From Photobacterium obscurum (GTDB lineage Bacteria; Pseudomonadota; Gammaproteobacteria; Enterobacterales; Vibrionaceae), in assembly GCF_026191635.1 (NCBI RefSeq), contig NZ_JAKRRW010000016.1, positions 53,396 through 117,395 on the forward strand: 64,000 nucleotides of DNA, read 5' to 3'. Shown here one piece after another: positions 51,616 to 63,768 of the stretch. Numbering within the stretch: position 1 is the stretch's first letter; the number at the start of each line of letters is the position of its first letter. The position numbers and the translations under genes are program-made. The notes beneath the pieces are model-generated. The model saw only the letters and a list, made by a program, of their open reading frames with translations. It was not told where the DNA came from and ran no database searches.

Positions 51616-54600
51616 TTAGTTTTCGTCGCTCAGACCAGCGTTTAGCAGTGCTGCAAGATCCTGAGACGCTTGCTCTGCATCAACCTGAGGTGCTACAGGC
51701 TCTAGCTCTGCATCACGCTGACGCTGACGGTTCTGGTGGTACGCGAAACCGGTACCAGCAGGGATCAGACGACCAACGATTACGTTCTCTTTCAGGCCAC
51801 GTAGTTCGTCACGCTTACCAGAAACCGCAGCTTCTGTAAGTACGCGAGTCGTTTCCTGGAACGATGCTGCCGAGATAAACGATTCTGTTGCCAGAGACGC
51901 TTTGGTGATACCCAGTAGGTCACGCTCGTACGTAGCAGGTAGCTTGCCTTCAGCTTCTAGCTTACGGTTTGCAATTGTTACGCGAGAGTACTCTAGCTGT
52001 TCGCCAGGTAGGAACTCAGAGTCACCAGAAGAGCTGATAGTTACCTTACGTAGCATCTGACGAATGATAGTCTCAATGTGCTTATCATTAATCTTAACGC
52101 CCTGTAGACGGTAAACTTCCTGCACTTCGTTCACGATGTATTCTGCAACTGCGTGTACACCACGTAGACGTAGAATATCGTGCGGAGCTTCTGGACCATC
52201 GGCGATTACGTCACCACATTCAACCTTCTCACCTTCGAATACGTTCAGCTGACGCCACTTAGGAATCATCTCTTCGTATGCGTTACCTTCTGCAGGTGTG
52301 ATGATCAGACGACGCTTACCTTTCGTTTCTTTACCGAACGAAACAGTACCTGTGATTTCCGCTAGGATTGCAGGCTCTTTAGGCTTACGCGCTTCGAATA
52401 GGTCAGCAACTCGTGGTAGACCACCGGTGATATCTTTCGTACCGCCAGATGCCTGAGGGATACGTGCTAGCGTATCACCGATACCAACCATTGCACCATC
52501 TTCAAGCTGGATGATTGCTTTACCCGGTAGGAAGTACTGAGCTGGCATTTCAGTGCCGGCGATCATTACATCGTTACCGTTTTCATCAACTAGCTTGATA
52601 GTCGGACGCATGTCTTTACCAGCACCGGTACGCTCTGCAGCGTCTAGTACAGTGATCATAGACAGACCTGTTAGCTCATCAGTCTGACGAGAAACAGTAA
52701 CGCCATCAATCAGGTCAACAAACTGAACACGACCAGCCACTTCAGTGATGATTGGCATTGTGTGCGGATCCCAGTTAGCGATAACTTCGCCAGCTTTAAC
52801 TTCCGCAGCATCACCTTTGCTTAGGTGAGAACCGTATGGCAGTTTGTAGTTCTCTTTGGTACGGCCGAATTCGTCGATAACGCTCATTTCAGACGCACGA
52901 GATGTGATAACTAGCTTGCCTTCGTTGTTAGTAACAAACTTAGCGTTGTGTAGTTTCACAGAACCGTTGTTCTTCACCTGGATGCTGTTTTCTGCAGCTG
53001 CTGCAGATGCCGCACCACCGATGTGGAACGTACGCATCGTAAGCTGTGTACCCGGTTCACCGATTGACTGAGCAGCAACAACACCTACTGCCTCACCCTG
53101 GTTAACCAAGTGACCGCGAGCTAGGTCACGACCGTAACAGAACTTACAACAACCGAAGTCATTCTCACAGGTTACAACAGAACGTACTTTTACCTGGTCA
53201 ACAGAGTTCGCTTCCAGGATGTCACACCACTTCTCATCAAGAAGCGTGTTACGTGGAGCAAGAACTTCGTCAGTACCCGGCTTGATAACGTCTTCAGCAA
53301 CAACACGACCAAGAACGCGATCACCTAGCTGCTCTTTAACATCACCACCCTCGATTAGAGGCATCATGGTGATACCAGCGTGTGTACCACAATCATCAGT
53401 TGTGATAACCACGTCCTGCGCAACGTCTACTAGACGACGCGTTAGGTAACCGGAGTTCGCTGTCTTAAGTGCGGTATCCGCAAGACCCTTACGAGCACCG
53501 TGAGTAGAGATGAAGTACTGTAGTACGTTCAGACCTTCACGGAAGTTCGCTGTGATCGGCGTTTCGATGATTGAGCCATCCGGCTTAGCCATCAGACCAC
53601 GCATACCCGCTAGCTGACGAATCTGTGCTGCAGAACCACGAGCACCCGAGTCGGCCATCATGTATACGCTGTTGAACGATTTCTGCTGCTCTTCTTCACC
53701 GTCACGGTTAATCACAGTGTCGAAAGACAGGTTATCCATCATCGCTTTAGCAACCTGCTCGTTGGCTGTTGCCCAGATATCGATAACTTTGTTGTAACGT
53801 TCGCCGGCAGTAACAAGACCAGACTGGAACTGTTCCTGGATTTCAGCAACTTCTGCTTCAGCTTCAGCGATCTTGGTGTATTTCGCTTCTGGTACAACCA
53901 TATCGTCGATACCAACAGAAACACCAGACAGTGCCGCGTAAGCAAAACCTGTGTACATGATCTGGTCAGCGAAGACGACAGTGTCTTTCATGCCCAGCTC
54001 ACGGTAACAAGTGTTAAGCAGTTTAGAAATTTGTTTCTTACCCAGAGCTTCGGTGTTTACTAGGCTGTATGGCAGACCTTTCGGTACGATAGTCCATAGC
54101 ATTGCACGACCAACAGTCGTATCAATCAGCTTAGTATCTTCAGCTAGGTTACCCTGCTCGTCTTTAACGAACTGAGTAATACGAACTTTAACGCGAGCAT
54201 GTAGCTCTGCATTACCTGTACGGTATGCTTTTTCAGCTTCAGCAGGACCTTCAAGGTACATGCCTTCGCCTTTAGCGTTAATCTTTTCACGAGTCATGTA
54301 GTAAAGACCCAATACAACGTCCTGAGAAGGTACGATGATCGGATCACCAGATGCTGGTGATAGGATGTTGTTCGTAGACATCATCAGTGCACGAGCTTCT
54401 AGCTGTGCTTCCAGAGTTAGAGGTACGTGTACCGCCATCTGGTCACCATCGAAGTCGGCGTTATATGCCGCACACACTAGTGGGTGAAGCTGGATCGCTT
54501 TACCTTCGATTAGTACTGGTTCAAATGCCTGAATACCTAGACGGTGCAGTGTTGGTGCACGGTTAAGCATTACTGGGTGTTCGCGGATTACTTCGTCCAG

Positions 54601-55833
54601 GATATCCCAAACGACAGCTTCTTCGCGCTCTACCATCTTCTTGGCAGCTTTGATTGTCGTAGCCAGGCCACGAGTTTCTAGCTTGCCGTAGATGAATGGC
54701 TTAAATAGCTCAAGTGCCATCTTCTTAGGAAGACCACACTGATGCAGACGCAGGTATGGACCTACGGTGATAACAGAACGACCTGAGTAGTCTACACGCT
54801 TACCAAGAAGGTTCTGACGGAAACGACCCTGCTTACCTTTGATCATATCAGCCAAAGATTTCAGAGGACGCTTGTTAGAGCCAGTGATAGCGCGGCCACG
54901 ACGACCGTTATCTAGCAATGCATCGACAGATTCCTGAAGCATACGCTTTTCGTTACGTACGATGATATCAGGAGCAGCCAGGTCTAGAAGACGCTTCAGA
55001 CGGTTGTTACGGTTGATTACGCGACGGTACAGATCGTTCAGATCAGACGTTGCGAAACGACCACCATCCAGCGGTACCAGCGGACGTAGATCCGGCGGCA
55101 GAACTGGCAGTACAGACAGGATCATCCACTCTGGGTTGTTGCCTGACTGTAGGAATGCTTCTACAAGCTTAAGACGCTTGGTTAGTTTCTTACGCTTGGT
55201 TTCAGAGTTAGTTTCTTCTAGCTCTTCGCGCATTAGTTCGATTTCAGCATTCAGGTCCATGTTGGCCAGCAATGCTTTAACCGCTTCTGCACCCATCTTA
55301 GCGTCGAACTCGTCGCCCCACTCTTCAAGTGCATCCAGGTACTGCTCTTCAGAAAGCAGCTGGCTACGCTCAAGGTTGGTCATACCTGGTTCGATTACTA
55401 CGTAAGATTCGAAGTAAAGTACACGCTCAATGTCACGTAGCGGCATGTCCATTAACAGACCGATACGAGATGGCAGTGACTTAAGGAACCAGATGTGGGC
55501 AACAGGTGAAGCTAGCTCGATGTGACCCATACGCTCACGACGTACCTTGGTCTGAGTAACTTCAACACCACATTTTTCACAGATAACACCACGGTGCTTC
55601 AGGCGCTTATATTTGCCACAAAGACACTCGTAGTCTTTTACCGGGCCAAAGATACGTGCACAGAAAAGACCGTCACGCTCAGGCTTAAAAGTACGGTAGT
55701 TGATGGTTTCTGGCTTTTTAACTTCACCGAAAGACCATGAACGGATCATGTCAGGTGAAGCAAGACCGATTTTGATTGCATCAAATTCTTCAGTCTTGTG
55801 TTGTGCTTTCAGAAACTTAAGTAAGTCTTTCAC
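51616..55833 (-). CDS. rpoC: RNA polymerase beta' subunit
   Basis: 1405 residues. It starts with GTG at 55833 after AGGAG, as rpoC does in enterics ([20 protein letters not shown]). The zinc-binding [20 protein letters not shown] is at about 70-90, the catalytic magnesium motif NADFDGD at 458-464 (Asp 460, 462, 464, same numbering as the E. coli enzyme), and the second zinc cluster C...CCKFC at about 890. The trigger loop and bridge helix region is intact. No insertion or damage seen. Confidence 0.99.
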   Translation of the reverse strand: MKDLLKFLKAQHKTEEFDAIKIGLASPDMIRSWSFGEVKKPETINYRTFKPERDGLFCARIFGPVKDYECLCGKYKRLKHRGVICEKCGVEVTQTKVRRERMGHIELASPVAHIWFLKSLPSRIGLLMDMPLRDIERVLYFESYVVIEPGMTNLERSQLLSEEQYLDALEEWGDEFDAKMGAEAVKALLANMDLNAEIELMREELEETNSETKRKKLTKRLKLVEAFLQSGNNPEWMILSVLPVLPPDLRPLVPLDGGRFATSDLNDLYRRVINRNNRLKRLLDLAAPDIIVRNEKRMLQESVDALLDNGRRGRAITGSNKRPLKSLADMIKGKQGRFRQNLLGKRVDYSGRSVITVGPYLRLHQCGLPKKMALELFKPFIYGKLETRGLATTIKAAKKMVEREEAVVWDILDEVIREHPVMLNRAPTLHRLGIQAFEPVLIEGKAIQLHPLVCAAYNADFDGDQMAVHVPLTLEAQLEARALMMSTNNILSPASGDPIIVPSQDVVLGLYYMTREKINAKGEGMYLEGPAEAEKAYRTGNAELHARVKVRITQFVKDEQGNLAEDTKLIDTTVGRAMLWTIVPKGLPYSLVNTEALGKKQISKLLNTCYRELGMKDTVVFADQIMYTGFAYAALSGVSVGIDDMVVPEAKYTKIAEAEAEVAEIQEQFQSGLVTAGERYNKVIDIWATANEQVAKAMMDNLSFDTVINRDGEEEQQKSFNSVYMMADSGARGSAAQIRQLAGMRGLMAKPDGSIIETPITANFREGLNVLQYFISTHGARKGLADTALKTANSGYLTRRLVDVAQDVVITTDDCGTHAGITMMPLIEGGDVKEQLGDRVLGRVVAEDVIKPGTDEVLAPRNTLLDEKWCDILEANSVDQVKVRSVVTCENDFGCCKFCYGRDLARGHLVNQGEAVGVVAAQSIGEPGTQLTMRTFHIGGAASAAAAENSIQVKNNGSVKLHNAKFVTNNEGKLVITSRASEMSVIDEFGRTKENYKLPYGSHLSKGDAAEVKAGEVIANWDPHTMPIITEVAGRVQFVDLIDGVTVSRQTDELTGLSMITVLDAAERTGAGKDMRPTIKLVDENGNDVMIAGTEMPAQYFLPGKAIIQLEDGAMVGIGDTLARIPQASGGTKDITGGLPRVADLFEARKPKEPAILAEITGTVSFGKETKGKRRLIITPAEGNAYEEMIPKWRQLNVFEGEKVECGDVIADGPEAPHDILRLRGVHAVAEYIVNEVQEVYRLQGVKINDKHIETIIRQMLRKVTISSSGDSEFLPGEQLEYSRVTIANRKLEAEGKLPATYERDLLGITKASLATESFISAASFQETTRVLTEAAVSGKRDELRGLKENVIVGRLIPAGTGFAYHQNRQRQRDAELEPVAPQVDAEQASQDLAALLNAGLSDEN

Positions 55834-55862
55834 ATTCGGCTCCTGTGAGGAGTTGACCCATA

Positions 55863-55886
55863 AAGGCGCCAGTCTACTGGCGCCTT
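55863..55886. repeat. Perfect hairpin between rpoB and rpoC
   Basis: Ten-pair stem AAGGCGCCAG / CTGGCGCCTT with a TCTA (TAGA on the mRNA) loop in the 101-bp rpoB-rpoC spacer. It has no T tract, so it is more likely an mRNA processing or stability element than a terminator. Confidence 0.8.
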
Positions 55887-55934
55887 CATATTTATACCGG
55901 AGTAACTAAATAAGTATAGGTAACTAGCCTAGGC

Positions 55935-58900
55935 TTATTCGTCTTCCAGCTCGATGTTGATACCCAACGAGCGGATTTCTTTCAACAATACGTTGAAGGA
56001 TTCCGGCATACCAGGTTCCATACGATGGTCGCCATCGACGATGTTCTTATACATCTTCGTACGGCCGTTAACGTCATCCGACTTAACAGTTAGCATTTCC
56101 TGTAGAGTGTAAGCTGCGCCGTATGCTTCCAGCGCCCATACTTCCATCTCACCGAAACGCTGACCACCGAACTGAGCTTTACCACCCAGCGGCTGCTGAG
56201 TAACAAGGCTGTAAGAACCGGTAGAACGGGCATGCATCTTGTCATCAACCAGGTGGTTCAGTTTCAGCATGTACATGTAACCAACGGTTACAGGACGCTC
56301 AAACATATCACCGGTACGACCGTCAAACAGTTTCAGCTGACCAGACTCAGGCAGGTCACCCAGTTTCAACAGCTCTTTGATTGATGCTTCAGGCGCACCA
56401 TCAAATACAGGTGTTGCAATCGGTAGACCGTTACGTAGGTTCTTAATCAACGTACGTACTTCGTCGTCAGATAGCGCAGCGATATCTACTTCCTGGCGCG
56501 TATCGCCCAGATCGTAGACTTTCTGCAGGAATTCACGGAACTTGTGAAGTTCTTGCTGCTGCTTCAGCATCTCGTTGATCTTGTCACCGATACCTTTCGC
56601 TGCAAGACCCAAGTGAGTCTCCAGGATCTGACCGATGTTCATACGAGATGGTACACCCAGTGGGTTCAGTACGATATCGACTGTCTGTCCTTTTTCATCG
56701 TACGGCATGTCTTCAACAGGGTTGATCTTAGAGATTACACCCTTGTTACCGTGACGACCCGCCATCTTATCACCAGGCTGGATACGACGCTTAACAGCTA
56801 GGTATACTTTAACAATCTTAAGTACGCCCGGCGCTAGGTCATCACCCTGTGTGATCTTACGACGCTTAGTTTCAAACTTCTTATCGAACTCAGCTTTCAG
56901 TTCATCATACTGCTCTGCAAGCTGTTCCAGCTGGTTTTGCTGTGCTTCGTCATCAAGTGTCTGTGCAAACAGTCTCTCGCGGTCCATTGAAGCAATCTTG
57001 TCTTCGCTGTAACCGGCAGAAAGTAGAAGCGTACGAACACGAGCAAGAAGACCACCCTCAAGGATCTGGAATTCTTCTGTGATGTCTTTCTTCGCTTCTT
57101 TCAGCTGCATCTCTTCAATTTCAAGCGCACGCTTGTCTTTTTCTACGCCATCGCGGGTAAATACCTGAACGTCGATGATCGTACCAGACACTGAGTTTGG
57201 TACACGTAGTGAAGAGTCTTTAACATCAGATGCTTTTTCACCGAAGATAGCACGTAGTAGCTTCTCTTCAGGCGTTAGCTGAGTTTCACCCTTAGGTGTC
57301 ACTTTACCAACCAGGATGTCGCCACCCTTAACTTCAGCACCAATGTAAACGATACCTGATTCGTCCAGCTTAGAAAGCGCCGCTTCACCCACGTTAGGGA
57401 TATCCGCAGTGATTTCTTCAGCACCCAGCTTAGTATCACGCGCCACACAAGATAGCTCTTGAATGTGGATAGTTGTCAGGCGATCTTCCTGTACAACACG
57501 CTCAGAAACTAGGATGGAATCCTCGAAGTTGTAACCATTCCAAGGCATGAACGCGATACGCATGTTCTGACCAAGCGCTAGTTCACCAAGGTCTGTTGAA
57601 GGACCATCAGCAAGAACATCACCGCGAGATACAGGCTCACCCGGCATCACAGTTGGACGCTGGTTGATACATGTGTTCTGGTTAGAACGGGTGTACTTAG
57701 TCAGGTTGTAGATGTCGATACCCGCTTCGCCTGGTACCAGCTCGTCTTCGTTAACTTTGATAACGATACGAGATGCATCAACTGACTGTACTTGACCGCC
57801 ACGTTTAGCAACTGCGGTTACACCGGAGTCAACTGCCACGTTACGTTCGATACCTGTACCAACTAGCGGCTTGTCAGCGCGCAGTGTCGGAACAGCCTGA
57901 CGCTGCATGTTCGCACCCATAAGGGCACGGTTCGCATCATCGTGCTCTAGGAATGGGATCAGAGATGCCGCCACCGATACAACCTGGTTGGTTGCAACGT
58001 CCATGTACTGAACATGGTCACGTGGGTGCAGACCTGAGTCACCTTTCTGGCGAGCTGTGATCAGTTCGTCAGCGAAAGAGCCGTCTTCGTTAAGCGCGGC
58101 GTTCGCCTGAGCGATTACATACTGACCTTCTTCGATTGCAGACAGGTATTCAATTTGTTCGGTAACTTTACCATCAACTACTTTACGGTAAGGCGTTTCC
58201 AGGAAACCGTATGGGTTACACTGAGCAAACGCTGAAAGTGAGTTGATTAGACCGATGTTTGGACCTTCAGGCGTTTCGATAGGACATAGGCGACCGTAGT
58301 GAGTCGCGTGTACGTCTCGAACCTCAAAGCCAGCACGTTCACGAGTCAGACCACCTGGACCAAGCGCCGAAATACGACGTTTGTGAGTAACTTCTGACAG
58401 CGGGTTGTTCTGGTCCATAAACTGAGACAGCTGAGAAGAGCCGAAGAACTCTTTCACTGCCGCAGAAATTGGCTTCGCGTTGATTAGGTCTTGAGGCATA
58501 ACAGCATCAAGATCGCCTAGGCTTAGACGCTCTTTCACTGCACGCTCAACACGTACTAGGCCAACACGGAACTGGTTTTCAGCCATTTCGCCAACAGAAC
58601 GGATACGACGGTTACCAAGGTGGTCGATATCATCAACTTCACCACGGCCGTTACGGATGTCGATCAGTTTGCGCATTACATCAATGATGTCTGCGTGATC
58701 TAGCGTACCCGCACCCGTTGTCTCATCACGAAGAAGAGAGCTGTTGAACTTCATACGACCAACAGCAGATAGATCGTAACGATCTTCTGAGAAGAACAGG
58801 CTTTCGAATAGCTGCTCTGCTGCTTCACGTGTTGGCGGCTCACCAGGACGCATCATGCGGTAGATTTCAACTAGCGCACTTAGACGATCAGTCGTGCTGT

Positions 58901-59960
58901 CGACACGGATGGTGTCAGACATGTACGGACCGTAGTCAAGGTCATTGGTGAACAGAACTTCTAGTGACTTGTGGCCCGCTTGTGAAAGCAGAGCAAGAGT
59001 CTCTAGGCTAAGTTCTTGGTTAGCTGCTGCGATTAGCTCGCCGGTTTCCTCGTTCACGTAATCACGTGACGCGATTTTACCCACGATGTATTCAACAGGC
59101 ACTTCAATATGATCAACACCGTCTTTGCCTAGCTGGCGAATATGACGGGCTGTAATACGGCGGCCTTGCTCTACGTATAGCTTACCGTTCGCTTCAATGT
59201 TGAAGCTTGCAGTTTCGCCACGTAGACGGTCAGGCACAAGTTCCATAACCAGAGACTTACCTTGAACTTCGAAGTTTACTTTCTCGAAGAACATGTCAAG
59301 GATTTGCTCGGTTGTGTAACCTAGCGCACGTAGAATAATTGAAGCTGGAAGTTTACGACGACGGTCGATACGTACGAATACGTTATCCTTAGGATCAAAT
59401 TCGAAATCCAACCATGAACCACGGTATGGGATTACGCGTGCGTTATAAAGCACTTTACCTGAGGAGTGGGTTTTACCCTTATCGCTGTCGAAGAAGACAC
59501 CCGGGCTACGGTGCAGCTGGGATACGATAACCCTCTCGGTACCATTAATAACGAAAGTACCGTTATCAGTCATGAGCGGAATCTCGCCCATGTAAACTTC
59601 TTGTTCTTTAATGTCTTTTACGGTGCCAGCTGGCGCGTCTTTGTCATACATGACAAGACGTAGCTTCACACGCAACGGTGCAGAGTACGTTACGCCACGA
59701 ATTTGACATTCTTTGACATCGAAGACCGGCTCACCGAGACGATAGCTAACGTATTGCAGCTCGGAATTGCCGTTATAGCTCTGAATCGGGAAAACAGAAC
59801 GAAAGGCAGCTTCAAGACCGTAGTGCCCTTCCGGATCCTGCTCGATGAACTTTTTAAAAGACTCAAGCTGGATCGACAGCAAGTATGGTACATCCAAAAC
59901 TTGTGGACGCTTACCAAAATCCTTACGGATACGCTTTTTCTCGGTATAAGAGTAAACCAT
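55935..59960 (-). CDS. rpoB: RNA polymerase beta subunit
   Basis: 1341 residues, full length. It starts [20 protein letters not shown]. The rifampicin pocket is intact in wild-type form ([37 protein letters not shown]), and the C-terminal [17 protein letters not shown] loop ([20 protein letters not shown]) and clamp [20 protein letters not shown] are conserved. No resistance-type substitution is evident at the S-Q-H-S positions. Confidence 0.99.
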   Translation of the reverse strand: MVYSYTEKKRIRKDFGKRPQVLDVPYLLSIQLESFKKFIEQDPEGHYGLEAAFRSVFPIQSYNGNSELQYVSYRLGEPVFDVKECQIRGVTYSAPLRVKLRLVMYDKDAPAGTVKDIKEQEVYMGEIPLMTDNGTFVINGTERVIVSQLHRSPGVFFDSDKGKTHSSGKVLYNARVIPYRGSWLDFEFDPKDNVFVRIDRRRKLPASIILRALGYTTEQILDMFFEKVNFEVQGKSLVMELVPDRLRGETASFNIEANGKLYVEQGRRITARHIRQLGKDGVDHIEVPVEYIVGKIASRDYVNEETGELIAAANQELSLETLALLSQAGHKSLEVLFTNDLDYGPYMSDTIRVDSTTDRLSALVEIYRMMRPGEPPTREAAEQLFESLFFSEDRYDLSAVGRMKFNSSLLRDETTGAGTLDHADIIDVMRKLIDIRNGRGEVDDIDHLGNRRIRSVGEMAENQFRVGLVRVERAVKERLSLGDLDAVMPQDLINAKPISAAVKEFFGSSQLSQFMDQNNPLSEVTHKRRISALGPGGLTRERAGFEVRDVHATHYGRLCPIETPEGPNIGLINSLSAFAQCNPYGFLETPYRKVVDGKVTEQIEYLSAIEEGQYVIAQANAALNEDGSFADELITARQKGDSGLHPRDHVQYMDVATNQVVSVAASLIPFLEHDDANRALMGANMQRQAVPTLRADKPLVGTGIERNVAVDSGVTAVAKRGGQVQSVDASRIVIKVNEDELVPGEAGIDIYNLTKYTRSNQNTCINQRPTVMPGEPVSRGDVLADGPSTDLGELALGQNMRIAFMPWNGYNFEDSILVSERVVQEDRLTTIHIQELSCVARDTKLGAEEITADIPNVGEAALSKLDESGIVYIGAEVKGGDILVGKVTPKGETQLTPEEKLLRAIFGEKASDVKDSSLRVPNSVSGTIIDVQVFTRDGVEKDKRALEIEEMQLKEAKKDITEEFQILEGGLLARVRTLLLSAGYSEDKIASMDRERLFAQTLDDEAQQNQLEQLAEQYDELKAEFDKKFETKRRKITQGDDLAPGVLKIVKVYLAVKRRIQPGDKMAGRHGNKGVISKINPVEDMPYDEKGQTVDIVLNPLGVPSRMNIGQILETHLGLAAKGIGDKINEMLKQQQELHKFREFLQKVYDLGDTRQEVDIAALSDDEVRTLIKNLRNGLPIATPVFDGAPEASIKELLKLGDLPESGQLKLFDGRTGDMFERPVTVGYMYMLKLNHLVDDKMHARSTGSYSLVTQQPLGGKAQFGGQRFGEMEVWALEAYGAAYTLQEMLTVKSDDVNGRTKMYKNIVDGDHRMEPGMPESFNVLLKEIRSLGINIELEDE

Positions 59961-60121
59961 AGGTTCCTCAGATCGCTGATAAGTGATCCAAACTGCTCAA
60001 AACGAGGAGCAGTGACTAATAACACTGTTTGTTGTAGGAACAGCTCTAAAGGTTTAGGGCTGTTTTTTTGCACAGCTAGTGGTTGCAAAACAATGTGAAA
60101 AACACCACTACCCTACAGCGC

Positions 60122-60151
60122 AAAAAGGCCGGTGGCAATTTGCCACCAGCC
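60122..60151 (-). terminator. rplL-rpoB attenuator terminator
   Basis: Minus strand: stem GGCTGGTGGC / GCCACCGGCC (60151-60127, one wobble) with loop AAATT and T5. It sits 35 bases past rplL, like the partial terminator that sets the ribosomal-protein to rpoBC ratio in enterics. Between it and rpoB a second imperfect hairpin CAGC-CTAAA/TTTAG-GCTG (about 60044-60067) is a possible RNase III site. Confidence 0.8.
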
Positions 60152-60185
60152 ATTAGCCTTTTCAGGCTAAGAAATTAAGTAAATA

Positions 60186-60551
60186 TTACTTAATTTCAAC
60201 AGAAGCACCAGCTTCTTCTAGCTGAGCTTTAAGAGCTTCAGCTTCTGCTTTGTCAACGCCTTCTTTAAGTGGAGAAGGAGCGCCGTCTACAAGAGCTTTA
60301 GCTTCTTTAAGACCTAGGCCAGTTGCGCCACGTACAGCTTTGATAACTTGAACTTTCTGTGAACCAGCAGATGCTAGGATTACGTCGAATTCAGTTTGCT
60401 CTTCAGCTGCTTCTGCAGCTGCGCCGCCTGCTACTACTGCAGCTGCAGCAGAAACACCGAATTTCTCTTCCATAGCTTCGATAAGCTCAACAACTTGCAT
60501 TACAGACATTTCTGCAACTGCGTCTAGGATTTGCTCGTTAGTGATAGACAT
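60186..60551 (-). CDS. rplL: Ribosomal protein L7/L12
   Basis: 121 residues: N-terminal dimerisation helix ([20 protein letters not shown]), Ala/Gly hinge, and C-terminal factor-binding domain ([20 protein letters not shown]). The start is ATG 60551, the family N-terminus. It follows rplJ by 60 bp. Confidence 0.98.
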   Translation of the reverse strand: MSITNEQILDAVAEMSVMQVVELIEAMEEKFGVSAAAAVVAGGAAAEAAEEQTEFDVILASAGSQKVQVIKAVRGATGLGLKEAKALVDGAPSPLKEGVDKAEAEALKAQLEEAGASVEIK

Positions 60552-60611
60552 AACAATTCTCTTTGAAATCAACAATTAGTTTAAATAGCAACCAGTGAAA
60601 AAACAGGGCAA

Positions 60612-61106
60612 TTAAGCCGCAGCTTCTTCTTTCTGATCGCGTAGAGCTGCGATAGTACGTACCAGCTTGCCAGCTGAAGCTTCTTTCATGCACATCATTA
60701 GGCGTGCAATCGCTTCGTCGTAAGTTGGTAGAGTCGCAAGAATTTCTGCGTCAGCAACAGCGCCTTCGAATGCGGCTGCTTTGATCTCGAAATCTTTGTT
60801 CTCTTTAGCGAAGTCTTTGAAAAGACGCGCTGCAGCACCTGGGTGCTCATTAGAGAAACCGATCAGTGTAGGACCAACAAAAACGTCTTGTAGACATTCA
60901 AAGTCAGTACCTTCAACTGCACGACGTGCTAGTGTGTTACGAACAACTTTCAGGTAAACGCCGTTTTCACGAGCTTGTTTACGTAGAGAAGTCATCGCAT
61001 CAACTGCAACGCCACGAGAGTCAGCAACAACTGCAGACAGGGCACCATTGGCAGCTTCGTTGACTTCAGCAACAATTGCTTTTTTGTCTTGAAGATTTAA
61101 TGCCAT
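60612..61106 (-). CDS. rplJ: Ribosomal protein L10
   Basis: 164 residues ([20 protein letters not shown]), stalk base protein that binds L7/L12 and, with it, the rplJ leader for feedback control. The start is ATG 61106 after AGGAG; the frame is open 90 bases upstream but that region is the structured leader. Confidence 0.97.
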   Translation of the reverse strand: MALNLQDKKAIVAEVNEAANGALSAVVADSRGVAVDAMTSLRKQARENGVYLKVVRNTLARRAVEGTDFECLQDVFVGPTLIGFSNEHPGAAARLFKDFAKENKDFEIKAAAFEGAVADAEILATLPTYDEAIARLMMCMKEASAGKLVRTIAALRDQKEEAAA

Positions 61107-61320
61107 TGGATTAGCTCCTGGATTTAGCTGGGTTACCCCAGTCATTACACCACTCACTGTCAGTATGACAGGAGAGTCTTTACGGCGCAGATCCAAGAAT
61201 GACTTACATCAATCATGTTCTGGCACCGTCTACGTAGGTAAAATTAAGTTCCTAAGAACGCCTACGGTCTTGGACGAAGGCTAATTTACAAGCAATTAGC
61301 CTCAGCCATGAATTTGTGAA
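61107..61320 (-). promoter_or_regulatory. L10 (rplJ) autoregulatory leader
   Basis: About 210-base leader from the promoter at 61327 to rplJ. It has an 8-pair stem GGCTAATT/AATTAGCC (61279-61301) and a long-range pairing around CCTACG/CGTAGG (about 61227-61267), the general layout of the L10 leader RNA bound by L10-L7/L12 in proteobacteria. Family assignment is by position and form, not by model search. Confidence 0.7.
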
Positions 61321-61326
61321 CGCCAG

Positions 61327-61354
61327 ATTATACACTAACCTGGCAGTTCTGCAA
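61327..61354 (-). promoter_or_regulatory. rplJL promoter
   Basis: Minus strand: -35 TTGCAG (61354-61349), 16-bp spacer, -10 TATAAT (61332-61327). It lies directly downstream of the rplA stop and drives rplJL-rpoBC. Confidence 0.8.
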
Positions 61355-61355
61355 A

Positions 61356-62060
61356 TTATTGTGCGTTAGTATCCAGAGTGTTCTGGTCTAGCGCTACACC
61401 TGCACCCATAGTGGTAGAGATGCTTACTTTCTTGATGAAAGTACCTTTAGCAGAAGAAGGCTTAGCTTTCTTCAGAGCCACTAGAAGTGCTTCTAGGTTC
61501 TCTTTAAGGTTTGCTGCGTCAAAATCCACTTTACCGATAGTAGTGTGGATGATGCCGTTCTTGTCGTTACGGTAACGAACCTGACCAGCTTTAGCATTCT
61601 TAACTGCTTCAGCAACGTTAGGAGTTACAGTACCAACTTTAGGGTTTGGCATTAGACCGCGTGGACCAAGAATAGTACCCAGCTGGCCAACAACGCGCAT
61701 TGCATCTGGAGATGCGATAACTACGTCGAAGTCCATCACGCCTTTCTTAACTTGATCAGCAAGTTCTTCCATACCTACTAGGTCAGCGCCAGCTTCTTTA
61801 GCAGCTTCTGCGTTAGCACCTTGAGTGAACACAGCAACACGGATTTCACGACCAGTACCGTGTGGTAGCACAGTTGCGCCACGAACGTTTTGGTCTGATT
61901 TACGTGCATCGATGCCAAGGTTAACAGCAACGTCAACGCTTTCAGTAAATTTAGCAGTAGCTAGTTCTTTAAGAAGAGCAACAGCTTCGTTGATTTCGTA
62001 CTCTTTAGTTACGTCAACTTTGTCACGGATAACGCGCATGCGTTTAGTCAGTTTTGCCAT
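61356..62060 (-). CDS. rplA: Ribosomal protein L1
   Basis: 234 residues ([20 protein letters not shown]), stalk protein and translational repressor of the L11 operon. Signature [20 protein letters not shown] and [20 protein letters not shown]. It is 4 bp from rplK, so it is translated with it. Confidence 0.98.
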   Translation of the reverse strand: MAKLTKRMRVIRDKVDVTKEYEINEAVALLKELATAKFTESVDVAVNLGIDARKSDQNVRGATVLPHGTGREIRVAVFTQGANAEAAKEAGADLVGMEELADQVKKGVMDFDVVIASPDAMRVVGQLGTILGPRGLMPNPKVGTVTPNVAEAVKNAKAGQVRYRNDKNGIIHTTIGKVDFDAANLKENLEALLVALKKAKPSSAKGTFIKKVSISTTMGAGVALDQNTLDTNAQ

Positions 62061-62064
62061 TGTC

Positions 62065-62493
62065 TTAACCCTCTACCACTAGGCCCATTGAACGAGCAGT
62101 ACCAGCAATCGAACGCTTCATAGCTTCGATGTCAGCACCAGTCATATCAGCCGCTTTAGTTTCAGCGATTTCCTGAACCTGAGCGTCAGTAACAGTACCA
62201 ACTTTCTCAGTGTTAGGACGGCCAGAACCAGACTTAACGCCTGCTGCTTTCTTCAGAAGAACTGCTGCAGGTGGAGTCTTAGTAACGAACGTGAAAGAAC
62301 GGTCGTTGTATACTGTGATAACAACAGGAATTGGAAGACCTTTCTCGATTGAGTCAGTCTTAGCGTTGAACGCTTTACAGAATTCCATGATGTTCACACC
62401 GTGCTGACCAAGAGCTGGACCAACTGGTGGACTAGGGTTTGCTGCACCAGCTGCTACTTGCAGCTTGATGTAAGCTTCTACTTTTTTAGCCAT
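62065..62493 (-). CDS. rplK: Ribosomal protein L11
   Basis: 142 residues ([20 protein letters not shown]), with the Pro-rich N-domain ([20 protein letters not shown]) and rRNA-binding C-domain ([20 protein letters not shown]). It is the substrate of PrmA, encoded at 34019. Confidence 0.98.
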   Translation of the reverse strand: MAKKVEAYIKLQVAAGAANPSPPVGPALGQHGVNIMEFCKAFNAKTDSIEKGLPIPVVITVYNDRSFTFVTKTPPAAVLLKKAAGVKSGSGRPNTEKVGTVTDAQVQEIAETKAADMTGADIEAMKRSIAGTARSMGLVVEG

Positions 62494-62596
62494 TGCTATA
62501 TACCTAAATTTGGGTTCGAACGTCTATTTCTTACAAATAGACTCCCCGTCTAACGAAAGGGCGCGAAATTATAGTCCAATTTCACGCCCCTGACAA
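62494..62596 (-). promoter_or_regulatory. rplKA promoter and L1-type leader
   Basis: Minus strand: -35 TTGTCA (62596-62591), 17-bp spacer, -10 TATAAT (62573-62568), then GC-rich TTCGCGCCC, typical of growth-rate control. The short leader has a perfect hairpin GTCTATTT-GTAAG-AAATAGAC (62542-62522) preceded by GACGGGGA, plausibly the site where L1 represses the operon (inference). Confidence 0.75.
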
Positions 62597-62617
62597 TAAA
62601 AACTGACTACTAATTAA

Positions 62618-63163
62618 TCAGCTTTTTTCTACCTGACCGAACTCCAGTTCAACTGGTGTTGCACGGCCGAAGATCGACACAGAAACCTTCACGCGGCTCT
62701 TGTCGTAATCGACTTGTTCAACAACACCGTTAAAGTCTGCAAACGGACCATCGGTAACACGGACAACTTCACCCGGCTCAAACACAGTTTTGTGAACTGG
62801 TGATTCACTTGCCTGCTGAAGACGGTTAAGAATGGCATCCGCCTCTTTATCAGAGATAGGAGCTGGACGGTCTGAAGTACCGCCGATGAACCCCATTACA
62901 CGAGGGATACTACGTACCAGATGCCATGTCTCGTCGTTCATCACCATCTGTACCAGCACATAGCCAGGGAAGAACTTACGTTCACTCTTACGGCGCTGGC
63001 CTGCACGCATCTCAACCACTTCCTCGGTCGGTACTAGTACCTCATCAAAGTAGTCTTCCATGCTATGCATTTTGATATGCTCACGTAGTGATTGTGCTAC
63101 ACGACCTTCAAAACCTGAAAAGGCCTGTACTACATACCATCGTTTTTTTGGAGCTTCGCTCAT
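62618..63163 (-). CDS. nusG: Transcription antitermination factor NusG
   Basis: 181 residues: N-terminal NGN domain that binds RNA polymerase ([40 protein letters not shown]) and a C-terminal KOW domain ([20 protein letters not shown]) that contacts NusE or Rho. Normal length. 11 bp after secE. Confidence 0.98.
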   Translation of the reverse strand: MSEAPKKRWYVVQAFSGFEGRVAQSLREHIKMHSMEDYFDEVLVPTEEVVEMRAGQRRKSERKFFPGYVLVQMVMNDETWHLVRSIPRVMGFIGGTSDRPAPISDKEADAILNRLQQASESPVHKTVFEPGEVVRVTDGPFADFNGVVEQVDYDKSRVKVSVSIFGRATPVELEFGQVEKS

Positions 63164-63174
63164 GAACTCTTACC

Positions 63175-63552
63175 TCACACACCGGTAACTAGGCGGACTA
63201 GACGGACCATGATGCCGTCGATGCCCCACAAGGCTAACGCCATAATGACAGTGACAGCTAAAACGATAAAGGTTGTCTGCGTAGCTTCCTGACGAGTAGG
63301 CCATACTACCTTGCGGACTTCCATGCGCGATTCACGGGCAAACGTAATCGCGGTTTTACCTTTTGCTGTAAGTGCGGCAATACCACCAGCCACAGCCACT
63401 AGGACTACAACGGCAGCAGCACGTAGCACTACAGAAACATCACTGTACAGGTAATTACCAACCACAGCGGCAGCTAGCAAAGCAAATACAGCGACCCATT
63501 TCAGGCCATCCATACTGCTAGAGCTGCTTTGGTTTTCGGCATTCGCTTTCAT
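63175..63552 (-). CDS. secE: Preprotein translocase subunit SecE
   Basis: 125-residue gamma subunit of SecYEG with three transmembrane segments ([60 protein letters not shown]) and the conserved cytoplasmic [20 protein letters not shown]. The three-helix form is typical of enterics and vibrios. Confidence 0.97.
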   Translation of the reverse strand: MKANAENQSSSSSMDGLKWVAVFALLAAAVVGNYLYSDVSVVLRAAAVVVLVAVAGGIAALTAKGKTAITFARESRMEVRKVVWPTRQEATQTTFIVLAVTVIMALALWGIDGIMVRLVRLVTGV

Positions 63553-63768
63553 ACAACCAACCTGTAACTAGTCTCAATATAGACGAAAATAACCCCGCAA
63601 GTGCGAGGCCATAAATGAAGGAAAGCGCTAACGCCTTAATTACATGGAAAAAACTTCATCTCAATAATCTTTAATCCTGCACTTTTGACCAAAAAACAAC
63701 CTGACCAAAATTCAAGCGCAGAAAAAGGGCATCAAATGATGCCCTTTTTGGTACCGTGTCGTCAAATA
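63553..63768 (-). terminator. tuf-secE gap with the tuf terminator at 63722-63749
   Basis: The tuf terminator is AAAAAGGGCATC / GATGCCCTTTTT with loop AAAT (63722-63749). Nearer secE, CCTCGC-ACTT-GCGGGG (63608-63593) followed by TTATTTT on the minus strand could be a weak attenuator. No tRNA gene lies in this gap. A secE promoter must be here but no clean pair was identified. Confidence 0.7.

Noticed and set aside
59466..60098. Plus-strand frames across the rpoB start and leader
   Set aside because: They overlap highly conserved rpoB codons and the operon leader; no ribosome site or family similarity.
63553..63768. tRNA-Trp gene between tuf and secE
   Set aside because: The position is used for a tRNA in some relatives, but no cloverleaf, T-arm GGTTCGA or CCA end is present.
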